DNA from: Arthrobacter sp. ISL-48
GTDB taxonomy: Bacteria > Actinomycetota > Actinomycetes > Actinomycetales > Micrococcaceae
Assembly (NCBI RefSeq): GCF_018613805.1
Contig: NZ_JAGGPL010000003.1
Span: forward strand, 248,001 to 312,000
DNA length: 64,000 bases
Direction of reading: 5' to 3'
Shown: positions 8,916 through 16,821 of the stretch, piece by piece
Position numbering within the stretch: the stretch's first letter is position 1
How the letters are laid out: each line of letters opens with the position of its first letter
Notes under the pieces: model-generated
Told to the model about the DNA's origin: nothing
Seen by the model: the letters and a program-made list of their open reading frames with translations, nothing else
Database searches by the model: none
Program-made: the position numbers and the translations under genes

Positions 8916-9593
8916 ATGCGCGTCATCAGCTACAACCTTCGCAAGCACAAGGCGAGCGGGGAGCTCCTTGCCCTTGCCCAGAATTTCGAGATCGACGCCC
9001 TGTGCCTGCAGGAGGTGGACTCCAGCGATCTGCCGGAGACCCTTGGGCCGCTGCACCTTGCGGACACCACCAAGGGAAACCGCCTGGGACTCGCCATCTA
9101 CTACCGCTCCAGCCGTTTTACGGCCATGGACACCCAGTCCTTCGCGTTGAAGAAGTCTTTGCATGACAGGGTGCTGGCCCCAGCCCACGAGCGCCTCATC
9201 GGGACACGTGTGATGGACAACGAAACGGAGCACGAGCTGGTGATCGGATCCTTCCACGCCGCACCACTGACCGCCTCCAATTCCCTGCGGCGGAAGCAGA
9301 TCCATGCAGCCCACGCCGAGCTGCTGAGCATGGGAAGCGGCCTCATGACCCTCATGGTGGGCGACTTCAACTACCCGTTCTTCACCAAGAACCTCGATGA
9401 GCACATGAAGAACTCGGGGTACGCCCTGACTCTCAGCGACCGCCGCACGTACACCCGCTACAAGGTGTTTAAGGGACACTTCGATTTCGCGACCTCGCTG
9501 GGCCTGGACATTGAAAGCGTGGAGACCCTGCCCAGGGGCGAGTCGGACCACCTGCCCATCCTGGTCAGCGCGGAGTACGGCAAGGACTACTGA
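8916..9593 (+). CDS. endonuclease/exonuclease/phosphatase family protein
   Basis: A 225-residue EEP-fold metallo-phosphoesterase. Motifs in order: VISYNLRKH (N-terminal Asn), CLQEVD (metal-binding Glu), GSFHAAP (His), VGDFNYP (Asp/Asn pair) and ESDHLPILV (C-terminal Asp-His). Family members cut DNA, RNA, phospholipids or inositol phosphates; no further domain decides among them. The protein has no signal peptide. The ATG is preceded by GGAAGAGG. Its stop overlaps the end of the convergent Nudix gene by 7 bases. Confidence 0.88.
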   Translation: MRVISYNLRKHKASGELLALAQNFEIDALCLQEVDSSDLPETLGPLHLADTTKGNRLGLAIYYRSSRFTAMDTQSFALKKSLHDRVLAPAHERLIGTRVMDNETEHELVIGSFHAAPLTASNSLRRKQIHAAHAELLSMGSGLMTLMVGDFNYPFFTKNLDEHMKNSGYALTLSDRRTYTRYKVFKGHFDFATSLGLDIESVETLPRGESDHLPILVSAEYGKDY

Positions 9594-10169
9594 CCGCCGC
9601 TTCCACTGCCTGGCGCCGTCCTGGGGCGAATTGTACTCTCTGTGAGGTCCAGCATCCGCTGACGCAGCCCAGGCCACGCGGCTGCGAACCCAGGATGCAG
9701 TTCCTTGCGGTCCACCTCGGGCAGCGGAACCCACTGCAGCTCAATGCTTTCCGGATCACTGATAACGGGATCAAAAGGCTCCAGGACCAGCAGGACAACT
9801 GTGGTGTAGGACCAGTACTGGACGTCCAGGACAGAAGTGAACACGACGCTCACGTTCTCCGCGGGTACCGCGGCTTCCTCGTAGGCTTCCCGGAGCGCAC
9901 CCGTGACGGCATCCTCGCCCTGGTGCAGGGCACCGCCGGGCAATCCCCAGGTTCCGCCATTGTGGCTCCAGACCGCGCTGCTGCAGGAGCACTCCCTTGT
10001 CCGGATCGTAGGCGAGGACACCGGCTGCGCCGAACCTGCCCCAGAACCGCCCCCGCTCCCCTTCCACCCAGGCGTCGCCGGGATCCCGCGGCCCCGTGCG
10101 GACCGGCGGAGCGTGGCCTGCGTTTCGATGGTCCGCATCGGGGGACGTGGCTGCCAAGGATTGATCCAT
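9587..10169 (-). pseudogene. Nudix hydrolase, broken by a -2 frameshift
   Basis: A Nudix-type hydrolase (MutT/NTP-PPase-like) read in two frames. The N-terminus from ATG 10169 runs RFGAAGVLAYDPDKGVLLQQR and then goes out of frame; the Nudix box continues in another frame as GTWGLPGGALHQGEDAVTGA then LREAYEEAA (GX5EX7REUXEEXGU pattern). Restoring GC to the GCGCGG run near 9974-9979 joins them as LLQQRAVWSHNGG, the sequence expected in this family, and gives a 194-residue protein. Either a real inactivating deletion in a GC repeat or a sequencing error. Confidence 0.85.
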
Positions 10170-10227
10170 CGGTCCAGTCTGACAGGCGCAGGGGTGCACA
10201 TGCGAGGTCAGCGGCGCGTCGCCCGCA

Positions 10228-10419
10228 CTAACCCGTGCGCCCGCGTTCGACGGCGAAATCACCGCCGGGATACATGATGGTCTCGTGCCCGTCATCGAAG
10301 CGCACAAGATAGGGCGGGGCACCAGCCTGGCCCCGGACTTCAACGATCACCCCGTGCCGGTCTGACGATTCGACGGTCCTTCCCCGAACGATGATCCGGT
10401 CGCCCTGCGTTGCCTCCAT
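10228..10419 (-). CDS. DUF1918 domain protein
   Basis: A 63-residue protein of the DUF1918 family, small SH3-like beta barrels common in Actinobacteria; function unknown. The sequence GDRIIVRGR, then HGVIVEVRG and YLVRFDDGHETIMYPGGD, is typical of it. The ATG at 10419 is chosen because GGAGGTGA lies a few bases upstream; a GTG nine bases earlier is part of that ribosome-binding site. It is followed by the Nudix pseudogene on the same strand and is divergent from the phosphoesterase at 10491. Confidence 0.88.
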   Translation of the reverse strand: MEATQGDRIIVRGRTVESSDRHGVIVEVRGQAGAPPYLVRFDDGHETIMYPGGDFAVERGRTG

Positions 10420-10490
10420 GGCAATCACCTCCAGCCCCAGAGTACGACTCGGGCAGGCGCGCGAACAGGGGCGCGTGACAGGATGCAGCT

Positions 10491-10997
10491 ATGCCGTTGC
10501 GCCTCCTGCTGATCTCAGACACCCACGTCCCGACCCGTGCCCGCATCCTTCCTGCACAGGTGTGGACCGCCGTCGAAAACGCGGACGTTGTGTTCCATGC
10601 CGGTGACTGGGTGACGGCGGACCTCCTGGACGAGTTCGAGCGGCGAAGCCGGCGGCTGGTGGCCGTCTTCGGCAACAATGACGGGCCGGACCTGAGGCGC
10701 CGCCTTACCGAAAACGTGGCTGTGACGCTGCACGGGATGAACTTCGCCATGGTGCATGAAACAGGCCCGGCAAAGGTCAGGGAAGAGCGCTGCGATGAAG
10801 CATTTCCAGACGCCGATGTTCTGGTCTTCGGACACAGCCACATCCCCTGGGACACCACCTCGGCACGTGGGCTGCGGCTGCTGAACCCCGGCTCCCCTAC
10901 CGACCGCCGGCGCCAGCCTGTCTGCACCTACATGACCGCGGTGGTGGATGCCGGCCAGCTGCTGAACGTCGAACTCGTGGAAGTCCGGAAGGACTGA
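10491..10997 (+). CDS. YfcE/MJ0936-type metallophosphoesterase
   Basis: A 168-residue calcineurin-fold phosphodiesterase. Metal-binding motifs in order: LISDTHVP (D-x-H), FHAGDW (GD), VFGNND (GNxD), and VFGHSHIPW (GHTH-like). The arrangement matches YfcE-type phosphodiesterases, whose natural substrates are poorly known. The ATG at 10491 opens the conserved first strand. It is the divergent neighbour of the DUF1918 gene. Confidence 0.9.
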   Translation: MPLRLLLISDTHVPTRARILPAQVWTAVENADVVFHAGDWVTADLLDEFERRSRRLVAVFGNNDGPDLRRRLTENVAVTLHGMNFAMVHETGPAKVREERCDEAFPDADVLVFGHSHIPWDTTSARGLRLLNPGSPTDRRRQPVCTYMTAVVDAGQLLNVELVEVRKD

Positions 10998-11041
10998 CCA
11001 CTGGTTTGGCAGGGGCCTTTACCATTGCCTAGGCTGGAACC

Positions 11042-11055
11042 CTAAGCATGCTTAG
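11042..11055. promoter_or_regulatory. perfect 14-bp palindrome CTAAGCATGCTTAG ahead of SDR gene
   Basis: CTAAGCATGCTTAG is its own reverse complement and lies 82 bases upstream of the SDR start, between the convergent end of the phosphoesterase and the SDR gene. The location and symmetry suggest a dimeric regulator binding site or part of a stress-type promoter. No regulator is identified. Confidence 0.45.
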
Positions 11056-11136
11056 CTTTTGGGCTGGTGAGGTATCCATGCTCGCCCAAACGAACCATCT
11101 GCCCGTGTTTCCACCACATTTACCAGGAGGACCACC

Positions 11137-12030
11137 ATGACGGACCAGTACACCTTTCGGAACCCTGTGACCGCCTACGCGAAGATCTCGCCGCCGGAGC
11201 AGCACCAGCCCGAACCGGGCCTGGACGCGGAGCTGGAGCCGAGGGCCGACCTGGGTGAGGAAACCTACCGCGGCACTGGGCGGCTTGAAGGCCGCAAAGC
11301 CATCGTGACCGGCGCCGACTCCGGTATTGGGGCAGCCACGGCCATCGCCTTCGCACGCGAGGGCGCCGACGTCGTCCTGTCCTACCTTCCGGAAGAGGAG
11401 GAGGACGCCTCCCGCATCGCAGGCCTGATTGAGGCGGCCGGCCGCAAGGCCGTCAAGGTGCCCGGCGACCTCAAGGATCCCGCAGCCTGCCGCGACCTCG
11501 TGGACACCGCCGTCGCGGTCCTGGGCGGGGTGGACATCCTGGTCAACAACGCCGGAAAGCAGGTGGCCCAGGAGGACCTTACGGAAATCACCGATGAGCA
11601 GTTCGACCACACGGTGAAGACCAATGTCTACGCCATGTTCTGGCTCACGAAGGCCGCAGTCCCGCACTTGCCCGCGGGATCGGCCATCATCAACACCACG
11701 TCCATCCAGGCATACAACCCCTCGCCCACGCTCCTGGACTATGCCACTACCAAGGCCAGCATCAACAATTTCACCAAGGGCCTGGCCCAGCAGCTGGCTC
11801 CGAAGGGGATCCGCGTCAATGCCGTGGCACCGGGTCCTGTCTGGACGCCGCTGCAGGTCAGCAGCGGCCAGCCGAAGGAGCAACTGCCGGAATTCGGGCA
11901 GTCAACTCCCCTGGGCCGTGCCGGCCAGCCGGCCGAGCTCGCCCCGGCCTATGTGTTCCTTGCGTCCGCCGAATCCAGCTACGTGGTGGGTGAAACTCTG
12001 AACGTCAACGGCGGAAACCCCACACCGTAG
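11137..12030 (+). CDS. SDR family oxidoreductase (YghA/YhdF general-stress type)
   Basis: A 297-residue short-chain dehydrogenase. The NAD(P)-binding motif is TGADSGIGAA near residue 60, NNAGKQ follows, and the catalytic Ser-Tyr-Lys set is NTTSIQAY...LLDYATTKAS. The 50-residue N-terminal extension rich in Pro and Glu (PPEQHQPEPGLDAELEPRAD) is characteristic of the YghA/YhdF subfamily, often induced by general stress. AGGAGGACCACC precedes the ATG at ideal spacing. The perfect palindrome at 11042 may control it. Confidence 0.92.
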   Translation: MTDQYTFRNPVTAYAKISPPEQHQPEPGLDAELEPRADLGEETYRGTGRLEGRKAIVTGADSGIGAATAIAFAREGADVVLSYLPEEEEDASRIAGLIEAAGRKAVKVPGDLKDPAACRDLVDTAVAVLGGVDILVNNAGKQVAQEDLTEITDEQFDHTVKTNVYAMFWLTKAAVPHLPAGSAIINTTSIQAYNPSPTLLDYATTKASINNFTKGLAQQLAPKGIRVNAVAPGPVWTPLQVSSGQPKEQLPEFGQSTPLGRAGQPAELAPAYVFLASAESSYVVGETLNVNGGNPTP

Positions 12031-12110
12031 CGGCTGCAGGACAGCAGAAGCCGGACGGCGTTGGCCGCTTTATCGGAACGGCCCCCGTCGTCGTCGTTCT
12101 GGTCAGTCCT

Positions 12111-12551
12111 TCAGCCCTTGTCCGAGAGCAGCAGCGATTCGGTTGCGGTATCAGGCTGGCCGTCAAAGAACTGATCCAGGACCTCGCGGAAAATCCTTTC
12201 CTCCGGGGCCGCGTGCAGGAACAGCGTCATGGAAGAATGCAGCTTCCTCGCGTCTATGCCGCCGAGGATGTCGGTGGCCGGACGGCCCGTGTGGGTCGCA
12301 ACAGCAGCGCCGCATTCGAGCAGCCGGGGACCAAGCAGCTCGTGCTTCAGGTAGGCCTGCGCTTCGGCCATTGATCTGATGGCATACAGCCGGGACGTGG
12401 GGCTCTGCCCCAGCCCGGAGATCTGCGGAAAGATGAACCACATCCAGTGCCCCGCCTTGTTTCCGCGCTGAAGTTCTGCCAGGGCCTGATCGTAGGTTCC
12501 GCCGCTCTCCTGGGCGCTGACGAACCGATTGAGGTTGTAGGGGTCGTGCAT
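12111..12551 (-). CDS. DUF1810 family protein
   Basis: A 146-residue member of the DUF1810 family (N-terminal LNRFVSAQES, then GNKAGHWMWFIFPQI and RLYAI, the conserved core). The family is structurally related to NADAR-type proteins; its reaction is not established here. Last gene of a three-gene minus-strand set: DksA-like, AlkD-like, DUF1810. Its start is 15 bases from the upstream stop, with AAGAGGAG ahead of the ATG, so cotranscription is likely. Confidence 0.88.
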   Translation of the reverse strand: MHDPYNLNRFVSAQESGGTYDQALAELQRGNKAGHWMWFIFPQISGLGQSPTSRLYAIRSMAEAQAYLKHELLGPRLLECGAAVATHTGRPATDILGGIDARKLHSSMTLFLHAAPEERIFREVLDQFFDGQPDTATESLLLSDKG

Positions 12552-12566
12552 ATCGATCTCCTCTTC

Positions 12567-13094
12567 CTACGCTGTCCGGGTTGTGTCCTCAGAGGTGAGG
12601 GACGCGGCATGGCGAACCCAATCGTCAGGGTCCTGGTGCCAGCGGGAGATCACGGCGTCTGCGCGCTGCCGGTCCCTGACGCCCAGCGCATTCAGCAGCG
12701 GAACCACGACGTCGGCGATGAGCGGGTCCACCAGCTCACTTGTGTGCGCGGACCGGATGAAACCCTCGATCCTGGTCAGGTCAGAGTGCCGCAGGAGGGC
12801 CACCCGGGACTGCAGCAGGACGACGGCGGCCAGGCGGCGTTCGTAAACCGGCTTCCTGCCGGGGTGCGGCCGGCCCCAGAGCTCCGAGGCAAGGGCGGTT
12901 ACTTCGTCATGGCCAAGGTCCTTGAACTTCCTGCCGGCATCGCGGACTGTGCCTCGCACCGCTCCCACCGACGCACCGTAGGAGGTCAGGACGCCACCCA
13001 TCCGCGACTCCACATCTTCGGCCCGGTACCAGGCGCCTTCGTTCTGCAGGGTGGTGTCAATGAAGAGTGCAACATCCCGGATGTCACGGTCCAT
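12567..13094 (-). CDS. DNA alkylation repair (AlkD-like HEAT) protein, C-terminally short
   Basis: A 175-residue protein resembling AlkD-type DNA glycosylases, which remove bulky or cationic N3/N7-alkylated bases using HEAT-like helical repeats. Seen: SYGASVGAVRGTVRDAG, then RRLAAVVLLQSRVALL, TRIEGFIRSA and LVDPLIADVVVPLLNAL, helix after helix. It stops after DPDDWVRHAASL with a short unrelated tail, whereas relatives usually run some 50 residues further to a final helix. No lost part was found downstream in another frame. It sits 8 bases after the DksA-like gene and 15 before DUF1810, so it is in an operon. Activity is doubtful. Confidence 0.75.
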   Translation of the reverse strand: MDRDIRDVALFIDTTLQNEGAWYRAEDVESRMGGVLTSYGASVGAVRGTVRDAGRKFKDLGHDEVTALASELWGRPHPGRKPVYERRLAAVVLLQSRVALLRHSDLTRIEGFIRSAHTSELVDPLIADVVVPLLNALGVRDRQRADAVISRWHQDPDDWVRHAASLTSEDTTRTA

Positions 13095-13101
13095 ATGGGC
13101 G

Positions 13102-13464
13102 CTACCGTCCCTGCTGTCCGGCGGCGGCGTGGGCTATGCAAAACGGGGTCCACGGACGCGCTTCCAGCCGGCCTTCCGCAATTGGCTCCCCGCACACGTT
13201 GCACGTCCCGTAGGTGCCGTCGGCGATCCTGTCCAGGGCCGCTTCCACCTGGGCAAGGCCCAAAGTGCTCTGCTCAAGCAGTGCCGATGCCTGCGAGAGT
13301 TCAAAGGCAATGGTGGAGCCTTCCGGGTCGTGTTCATCGTCCACATTGGAGCCCTGGCGGGCTGCGCTGGCGGATGAGATGTCAGCACGGAGCGCGGGAA
13401 GCAGGGCCAGTTTCCGCTCCCGCTCTTCTTCAAGCAGGAGGCGGAACCGCTCAAAATCAGCCAT
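13102..13464 (-). CDS. TraR/DksA-type zinc finger protein
   Basis: A 120-residue DksA/TraR-like protein: an N-terminal coiled-coil-forming helix pair (FRLLLEEERERKLALL ... ELSQASALLEQSTLGLAQVEAALDR) and a C-terminal zinc finger, CNVCGEPI then FCIAHA. The last ligand position holds His rather than Cys (C-x-x-C ... C-x-x-H). DksA-like proteins bind the RNA polymerase secondary channel and change transcription initiation. First gene of the operon with AlkD-like and DUF1810 genes. Confidence 0.85.
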   Translation of the reverse strand: MADFERFRLLLEEERERKLALLPALRADISSASAARQGSNVDDEHDPEGSTIAFELSQASALLEQSTLGLAQVEAALDRIADGTYGTCNVCGEPIAEGRLEARPWTPFCIAHAAAGQQGR

Positions 13465-13586
13465 AGGGAAAGCCTAGCGCGGTTGCTCGCGGCGCCCGTT
13501 TTTGCGGGCTGGTGGCAACGGCGTGGGATGGGCCAATGATCCGAATCCCTACCGCGTCGGTACTGGTTGCCTCAGTAGCAGTTGCC

Positions 13587-14873
13587 TCAGTACCAGTTGT
13601 TGGCCACTTCATGGTTCCAGGCGCCGCATGGGGAGCCGTACCGGTCCGCGATGTAGCTGAGGCCCCAATTTACCTGCGTACGGTAGTTGGTCAGCCAGTC
13701 GCTGCCGGCGCTGGCATACTTGCCCGCCGGAAGCGCCTGGGCGATTCCATATGCGCCGGAGGACGGGTTGGTGGCCGTGGTCAGCCAGCTCGACTCCTGC
13801 GTCCAGAGCCTCACAAGGCATGGGAACTGGTCTTGGCCCCAGCCGTAGGCGGACAACTGGCCGGAGGCATAGCTTTTGGCCCCGGCAGGATCGTTGACTG
13901 CGCCTCCGGGAACAGACGGCACGACGACGGGTGGCTGGGCCGGCGTCGGCCCCGGGCCGGGTGCTGCGGGTCCGGGGACCGGGCTACCAGGGGCGGGATT
14001 CGCCGGTGCCCGCGCGGCGGCCAGGGCTGCAGCCTTGGCCGCTTCGGCCTGCTGGCGTGCCTGCGCCTCTGCCGCGGCGCGCTTGGCAGCCTGGGCTGAC
14101 TCATAGGCGGCGAGGGCGGCCTGGCCTTGCTGGTACTGGCCTTCAACCGCTGCAGTTGTTCCCTTGAGGGACGCCAGCTGTGCCGTAAGATCCTGACTGT
14201 GCTGCTGTTGCTCTGCGATCTGCTGGGCCATGGCCTGCTGGGCGGCCTGGGCGGCTTCCAGCTTGGCTTTCGCTTCGCCCGACAACCGCTCACGTTCTGC
14301 TTTGGCCGATTTTTCCTGGTCGGCGAGTGATTGGGAGGACTTCTCTGCTGCTGCTGACTTGTTGACGAGGGCGGCCGTTTTGTCGCTGACGATCTGGACG
14401 ATGTTGAGGCCCTGGATGCTGTTGGTCTGCACTGCGTCGAGGGCAACGAAGAAACCCATGTTGGTCCCGCCGGTCTTGTAGGACTGCGCGGCGAGGGCAC
14501 CGATTTCCTTTTTGTACTGACCCAGTTCAGTGTTGGCGCGCGCGGTTTGCGCCGTCAGGACGTCCACTTTGGCGCTTGCAGCCTCGAGGGCCGACTCGGC
14601 GACGGCATAGTCGGCAGCCGACTTGACCGCGGCAGTGCCCAGCGCCTCAGCCTGCGTCTGGAGTCCGCTCAGAAGGTCGCCGATTTTGGTGATCTCTGCG
14701 GCCTTGCTTGCCTCGCTCTGCTGGGCATTCTGCACGTCCTGCCAGGAGGGATAACCGCTCGGCGGGGCATCGTCGTCGGCGTTTGCCGGCAGCAGTGAGG
14801 CGGAACTTGCCAAGACAATTGCCAGCGCTCCAGCAATAACGGGGAGTTTCGGATTGAAACCAAACCAGGACAT
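13587..14873 (-). CDS. secreted coiled-coil protein with lytic transglycosylase-like domain
   Basis: A 428-residue exported protein. A signal peptide (hydrophobic VIAGALAIVLASSASLLPANA) opens it. Residues about 45-280 form a long Ala/Gln/Glu-rich coiled coil with peptidoglycan-hydrolase-helper character. A Pro/Gly-rich linker (PVPGPAAPGPGPTPAQPP) follows, then a C-terminal domain with LWTQESSWLTTATNPSSGAYGIAQ, the goose-lysozyme/Slt-like catalytic Glu near residue 358, and ending NWY. It probably trims or organises peptidoglycan in the envelope. No strong ribosome-binding site is seen ahead of the ATG. Transcribed alone. Confidence 0.85.
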   Translation of the reverse strand: MSWFGFNPKLPVIAGALAIVLASSASLLPANADDDAPPSGYPSWQDVQNAQQSEASKAAEITKIGDLLSGLQTQAEALGTAAVKSAADYAVAESALEAASAKVDVLTAQTARANTELGQYKKEIGALAAQSYKTGGTNMGFFVALDAVQTNSIQGLNIVQIVSDKTAALVNKSAAAEKSSQSLADQEKSAKAERERLSGEAKAKLEAAQAAQQAMAQQIAEQQQHSQDLTAQLASLKGTTAAVEGQYQQGQAALAAYESAQAAKRAAAEAQARQQAEAAKAAALAAARAPANPAPGSPVPGPAAPGPGPTPAQPPVVVPSVPGGAVNDPAGAKSYASGQLSAYGWGQDQFPCLVRLWTQESSWLTTATNPSSGAYGIAQALPAGKYASAGSDWLTNYRTQVNWGLSYIADRYGSPCGAWNHEVANNWY

Positions 14874-14978
14874 AGTTTGTGAGCTTACCGGGCGATCCTG
14901 GATTTCGCTGTCGGAAAAGCGAACGAAAGGCCGGGATGGCTGCCGTCTATTTGTTTGTGCCGGGCCAGGTTAGCTAAA

Positions 14979-15425
14979 TCATTTGCCCTGGTCGTTTTCC
15001 TTGCCTTGTGAGGGGTTGCTTTGTGGGCGGCGTCCGGACAGTGACTCCACCGCTTGTTCTATATCAACCCATTCCTGCTCGACGTCCTCCAGGTACAGGC
15101 GGCCAGCAGTGATCAGGCCGTCCGCTACCTGGAAAAGGGCAACGCCTCGCATATGGAATGGTTCACCGTCGCTGCGGTTGCCGGACCAGTCCCATTCGAT
15201 CCAGGTGGTATCCCCGTCGTCCACGGAGCGGATCACTTCTGACGTGAAGTCGGGAATTCCGGCGAACATCGCGGCCCAATTCGCATGCATTTGTGCCCGA
15301 CCAGTAAAAGCCCGTCCCGGATGGGCGGGCTGCTGGCTGCGGTAGTCCTCGTGGAACAGCACCGCGGCCGCTTCGAGATCACGCGCGTTCAGCGCTGCAG
15401 CCAACCGATCTATTACTTCGCTCAT
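14979..15425 (-). CDS. SnoaL-like/NTF2-fold protein
   Basis: A 148-residue NTF2-fold protein resembling SnoaL-like polyketide cyclases or nuclear transport factor 2 family proteins: IDRLAAALNARDLEAAAVLFHEDYR, HPGRAFTGRAQMHANWAAMFAGIPDF, TTWIEWDWSGNRSDGEPFHMRGVALFQVADG. The catalytic role cannot be decided from sequence. A short charged tail ends it (QSNPSQGKENDQGK). Immediately upstream (coordinate above) is the Imm-5-like gene on the same strand, 22 bases away, so they may be cotranscribed. Confidence 0.8.
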   Translation of the reverse strand: MSEVIDRLAAALNARDLEAAAVLFHEDYRSQQPAHPGRAFTGRAQMHANWAAMFAGIPDFTSEVIRSVDDGDTTWIEWDWSGNRSDGEPFHMRGVALFQVADGLITAGRLYLEDVEQEWVDIEQAVESLSGRRPQSNPSQGKENDQGK

Positions 15426-15447
15426 CAGGTCCCCCTACTGTCAGTGG

Positions 15448-15966
15448 TCAGTCGTCGAAGGCGTTCCAGCAGATCGCGCTTCGACGCCGCTGGTCATCTA
15501 GGACCAACTCCCTAACCTCCATGGGAATTCTTTCTCGCTGCCAGTCCCGTTCCCGGACGCGTGCTGATTCTGTCTCACTCGCGACGGCGGAAGCAGCGGC
15601 TGCCCTGATCGCGTATGCGCCAGCTCCCAGGTCGTGGGCTGCGACATGTGCGACCGCCACCGCTTGCCCGGCCGCAAGAGCGGCGAACTCCGCCGGGCCG
15701 GGCAGTCCACGAGCGGCGGCACTCGCCACGAAAGCGGTCCGGTGCGCATCACGCATGCGCACCTCGCCGCGGATCCAGGCACGACCGACGCCGATAGCGT
15801 CACGTGGGCGGGTGTCATGTGGCTGCTCCTGCTCGAAGAGATGCAGGACGTGTTCGGCGCATACGGCTGCCCACTCCGCGAGCAGCCGATGGTGCTCATC
15901 TGTTAATGTTCCGCCGCGGCGCACGGTGATCAGTCGCGGGTCACGTTCGGCTGGCAGGATCGGCAT
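15448..15966 (-). CDS. Imm-5-like putative immunity protein
   Basis: A 172-residue Ala/Arg-rich helical protein of the type annotated as putative immunity protein (Imm-5-like). Family traits seen: RDPRLITVRRGGTLTDEHHRLLAEWAAVCAEHVL near the N-terminus, GQAVAVAHVAAHDLGAGAYAIRAA in the middle, and MEVRELVLDDQRRRSAICWNAFDD at the end. No toxin or secretion gene lies next to it, so it would be an orphan. Start placed at ATG 15966 because the family begins there and GGGAAAG lies upstream; an ATG six codons earlier (15984) is possible. It is divergent from the DJ-1 gene. Confidence 0.7.
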   Translation of the reverse strand: MPILPAERDPRLITVRRGGTLTDEHHRLLAEWAAVCAEHVLHLFEQEQPHDTRPRDAIGVGRAWIRGEVRMRDAHRTAFVASAAARGLPGPAEFAALAAGQAVAVAHVAAHDLGAGAYAIRAAAASAVASETESARVRERDWQRERIPMEVRELVLDDQRRRSAICWNAFDD

Positions 15967-16050
15967 GAATTCATTCTTTCCCATATTCCGGACGGATCGC
16001 CAGGTCCAGTCCGTCCGAGGTGCCGCCGGCAGCTCGTATAGTCTGAAAAC

Positions 16051-16767
16051 ATGCCGTCTCGTCCACTGAGAATCGTTGTCCTCCTTTTTCCCAGGGTCAC
16101 CCAGCTGGACTTCACGGGGCCCGCTCAAGTTTTCTCCAAATTCCCGGACACCGAAGTTCACCTCGCTTGGCATAACCTGGATCCTGTCCCCACCGATGCC
16201 GGCTGGTGCATCGTGCCGACTACAACCCTTGACGAGTGCCCCCAGGCAGACATCCTCTTTGTTCCCGGAGGCGCAGGAGCGTTCGACATGTTCGACGACC
16301 CCAACGCCCTGGCGTTTCTCCGGACCCAGGGCCGGAAAGCCCGTTGGATTACTTCCGTCTGCACGGGATCATTCACCCTTGCAGCGGCCGGACTCCTCAC
16401 CGGTTACCGAGCCACCAGCCACTGGGCTTCCCTGCAGATGCTCGAACACTTCGGCGTCCATCCGACCCCTGAAAGAGTTGTCCGCGACAGAAACCGGATT
16501 ACAGGTGCCTGGGTTACCTCGGGGATTGATTTTGCCTTCACGCTGGCGGCGGAACTCTTTGGTGACGACGAAGCCCGGAGGATTCAGCTGGCCATCGAAT
16601 ATGACCCGGAACCCCCGTTTGACCACGGCTCACCATGCAAGGCAGACCCCGAAGAAGTAAAGAGCATCGTCGCCGCCACTGAAAACCTCCGCATGGCCCA
16701 GGTCCGAAGGTCTTCCAGCGCCCTGGCCGACGCGCAGCATCTCTCCGGGCTTGCCCGGTTCACATAG
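16051..16767 (+). CDS. DJ-1/PfpI family protein (isonitrile hydratase-like)
   Basis: A 238-residue class I glutamine-amidotransferase-like protein. The nucleophile elbow is ITSVCTGSFTLAAAGLL (Cys), preceded by FVPGGAGAF and followed by ATSHWASLQML. This pattern is that of isonitrile hydratase and related DJ-1-family proteins without an AraC-type DNA-binding domain. The actual substrate is unknown. Transcribed plus-strand ahead of the HAD gene with a 54-base gap. Confidence 0.85.
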   Translation: MPSRPLRIVVLLFPRVTQLDFTGPAQVFSKFPDTEVHLAWHNLDPVPTDAGWCIVPTTTLDECPQADILFVPGGAGAFDMFDDPNALAFLRTQGRKARWITSVCTGSFTLAAAGLLTGYRATSHWASLQMLEHFGVHPTPERVVRDRNRITGAWVTSGIDFAFTLAAELFGDDEARRIQLAIEYDPEPPFDHGSPCKADPEEVKSIVAATENLRMAQVRRSSSALADAQHLSGLARFT

Positions 16768-16821
16768 AGGACGAACCGACTGCAACCCTAGCCGGGTGCA
16801 AGGCAAATCCCTGGAACTGGG

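Noticed and set aside
10170..10343. Upstream extension of the Nudix frame
   Set aside because: The extension overlaps the DUF1918 gene and shows no conserved residues; ATG 10169 opens the recognisable protein.
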